Positions 5,254 through 5,754 of a stretch of DNA of 5,754 nt are shown here, one piece after another (position 1 is the stretch's first letter; every line of letters starts with the position of its first letter). Source of the stretch: Pseudomonadota bacterium. Its GTDB lineage: Bacteria; Pseudomonadota; Alphaproteobacteria; Micropepsales; Micropepsaceae. Under the pieces are notes generated by a model, which made no database searches, was not told the origin of the DNA, and worked only from the letters and a program-made list of their open reading frames with translations. Made by a program: the position numbers and the translations under genes. The DNA lies in NCBI GenBank assembly GCA_021808875.1, contig JAKBAU010000227.1, positions 1 to 5,754 of the forward strand. Direction: 5' to 3'.

Positions 5254-5754
5254 CTATTTGTCGCGCCCCACCACTGGCAATGACGATGACAGCCCGCCAT
5301 CGACCGGCAGCGCCTGGCCATTGACATAAGAGGCCTCGTCGCTGGCCAGGAACAGCGCCGCCGCCGCGATCTCCTCGGGATGGCCGTAGCGGCGCAGGGG
5401 ATTGAGCTGGCCGATCTTGCCTTCTGTTCCCCGCGCACGGGCGCGCTCAAAAATCGGCTGCGTCATACCGGTCTCGATGATGCCGGGGCAGATAGCATTG
5501 ACGCGCACACCGGTTCCGTAGAGGAAATTCGCCGCCGTGGTGACGAGATTGATCACGCCGGCCTTGCTCGCGCTATAAGGGCCCGGTCCGGCACCGGAAC
5601 GCAAACCCGCCACCGATGCGGTGCAGACGATGGCACCCTTTTGCGCCGGAACCATGACACGAGCCGCATGCTTGATGGCCAGAAACACGCCGATAAGATT
5701 GACCTCGAGGATCTGCATCCAGTCCGCCGCTGTGGCCTCGAAGAAGCTCGGGCC
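5254..5754 (-). CDS. Short-chain dehydrogenase/reductase (classical SDR), C-terminal fragment
   Basis: The reading frame is open from the right edge to TAG 5254-5256, giving 166 residues of an NAD(P)-dependent oxidoreductase. Numbering from the window edge, the catalytic tetrad is visible: N19 (EVNLIGVF), S47 (CTASVAG), Y60 and K64 (YSASKAG). It is followed by [15 protein letters not shown] (83-97), [10 protein letters not shown] (119-128) and the C-terminal [11 protein letters not shown] (144-154) of the FabG/3-alpha-HSD type. The missing part, about 85-90 residues, would hold the TGxxxGIG cofactor loop and NNAG. The internal Met 37 bases from the edge is not the start: the upstream codons ([12 protein letters not shown]) match the usual SDR sequence before the catalytic Asn. 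The substrate cannot be told from SDR motifs. It converges on purB with a 25-bp gap that contains no clear terminator. Confidence 0.92.
   Translation of the reverse strand, partial: GPSFFEATAADWMQILEVNLIGVFLAIKHAARVMVPAQKGAIVCTASVAGLRSGAGPGPYSASKAGVINLVTTAANFLYGTGVRVNAICPGIIETGMTQPIFERARARGTEGKIGQLNPLRRYGHPEEIAAAALFLASDEASYVNGQALPVDGGLSSSLPVVGRDK

Overview
The window looks like an ordinary stretch of an alphaproteobacterial chromosome. It is GC-rich (roughly 60% by eye). It carries a CcmI-type cytochrome c biogenesis fragment, a stand-alone CinA/COG1058-type protein beside map, and a purB product of the form common in Alphaproteobacteria. Gene density is high, there are no tRNA or rRNA genes, and I see no insertion sequence, phage gene or CRISPR array. 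Genus cannot be fixed from this sequence.

Layout from left to right. (1) The 3' end of a TPR protein, probably ccmI, on +, entering from the left edge. (2) A 90-codon gene for a small exported protein of unknown function on -, whose stop codon directly abuts the ccmI stop. (3) A 254-codon CinA-like molybdopterin-binding-domain protein on -. (4) A 131-bp divergent intergenic region holding four short inverted repeats. (5) map, methionine aminopeptidase type I, on +, followed by a weak terminator-like hairpin. (6) An NAD(P)-dependent semialdehyde dehydrogenase of the GabD family on +, and 28 bp later (7) purB, adenylosuccinate lyase, on +. (8) The C-terminal two thirds of a classical short-chain dehydrogenase (SDR) on -, convergent with purB and running off the right edge.

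The genes do not form one pathway. map acts in N-terminal protein maturation. purB acts in purine synthesis and, as a by-product, releases fumarate. gabD would feed succinate to the TCA cycle. The close gabD-purB spacing suggests co-transcription, but no gabT or other GABA gene is nearby. The minus-strand pair (CinA-like then small exported protein) may be one transcript, although the 94-bp gap and strong ribosome binding site of the small gene also allow a separate promoter.

I found no convincing previously undescribed system. The items most worth a second look are a perfect 22-bp palindrome inside purB, a perfect 15-bp palindrome centred on the gabD stop codon, the dyad-rich divergent region between the CinA-like gene and map, and the unrecognised two-cysteine exported protein.
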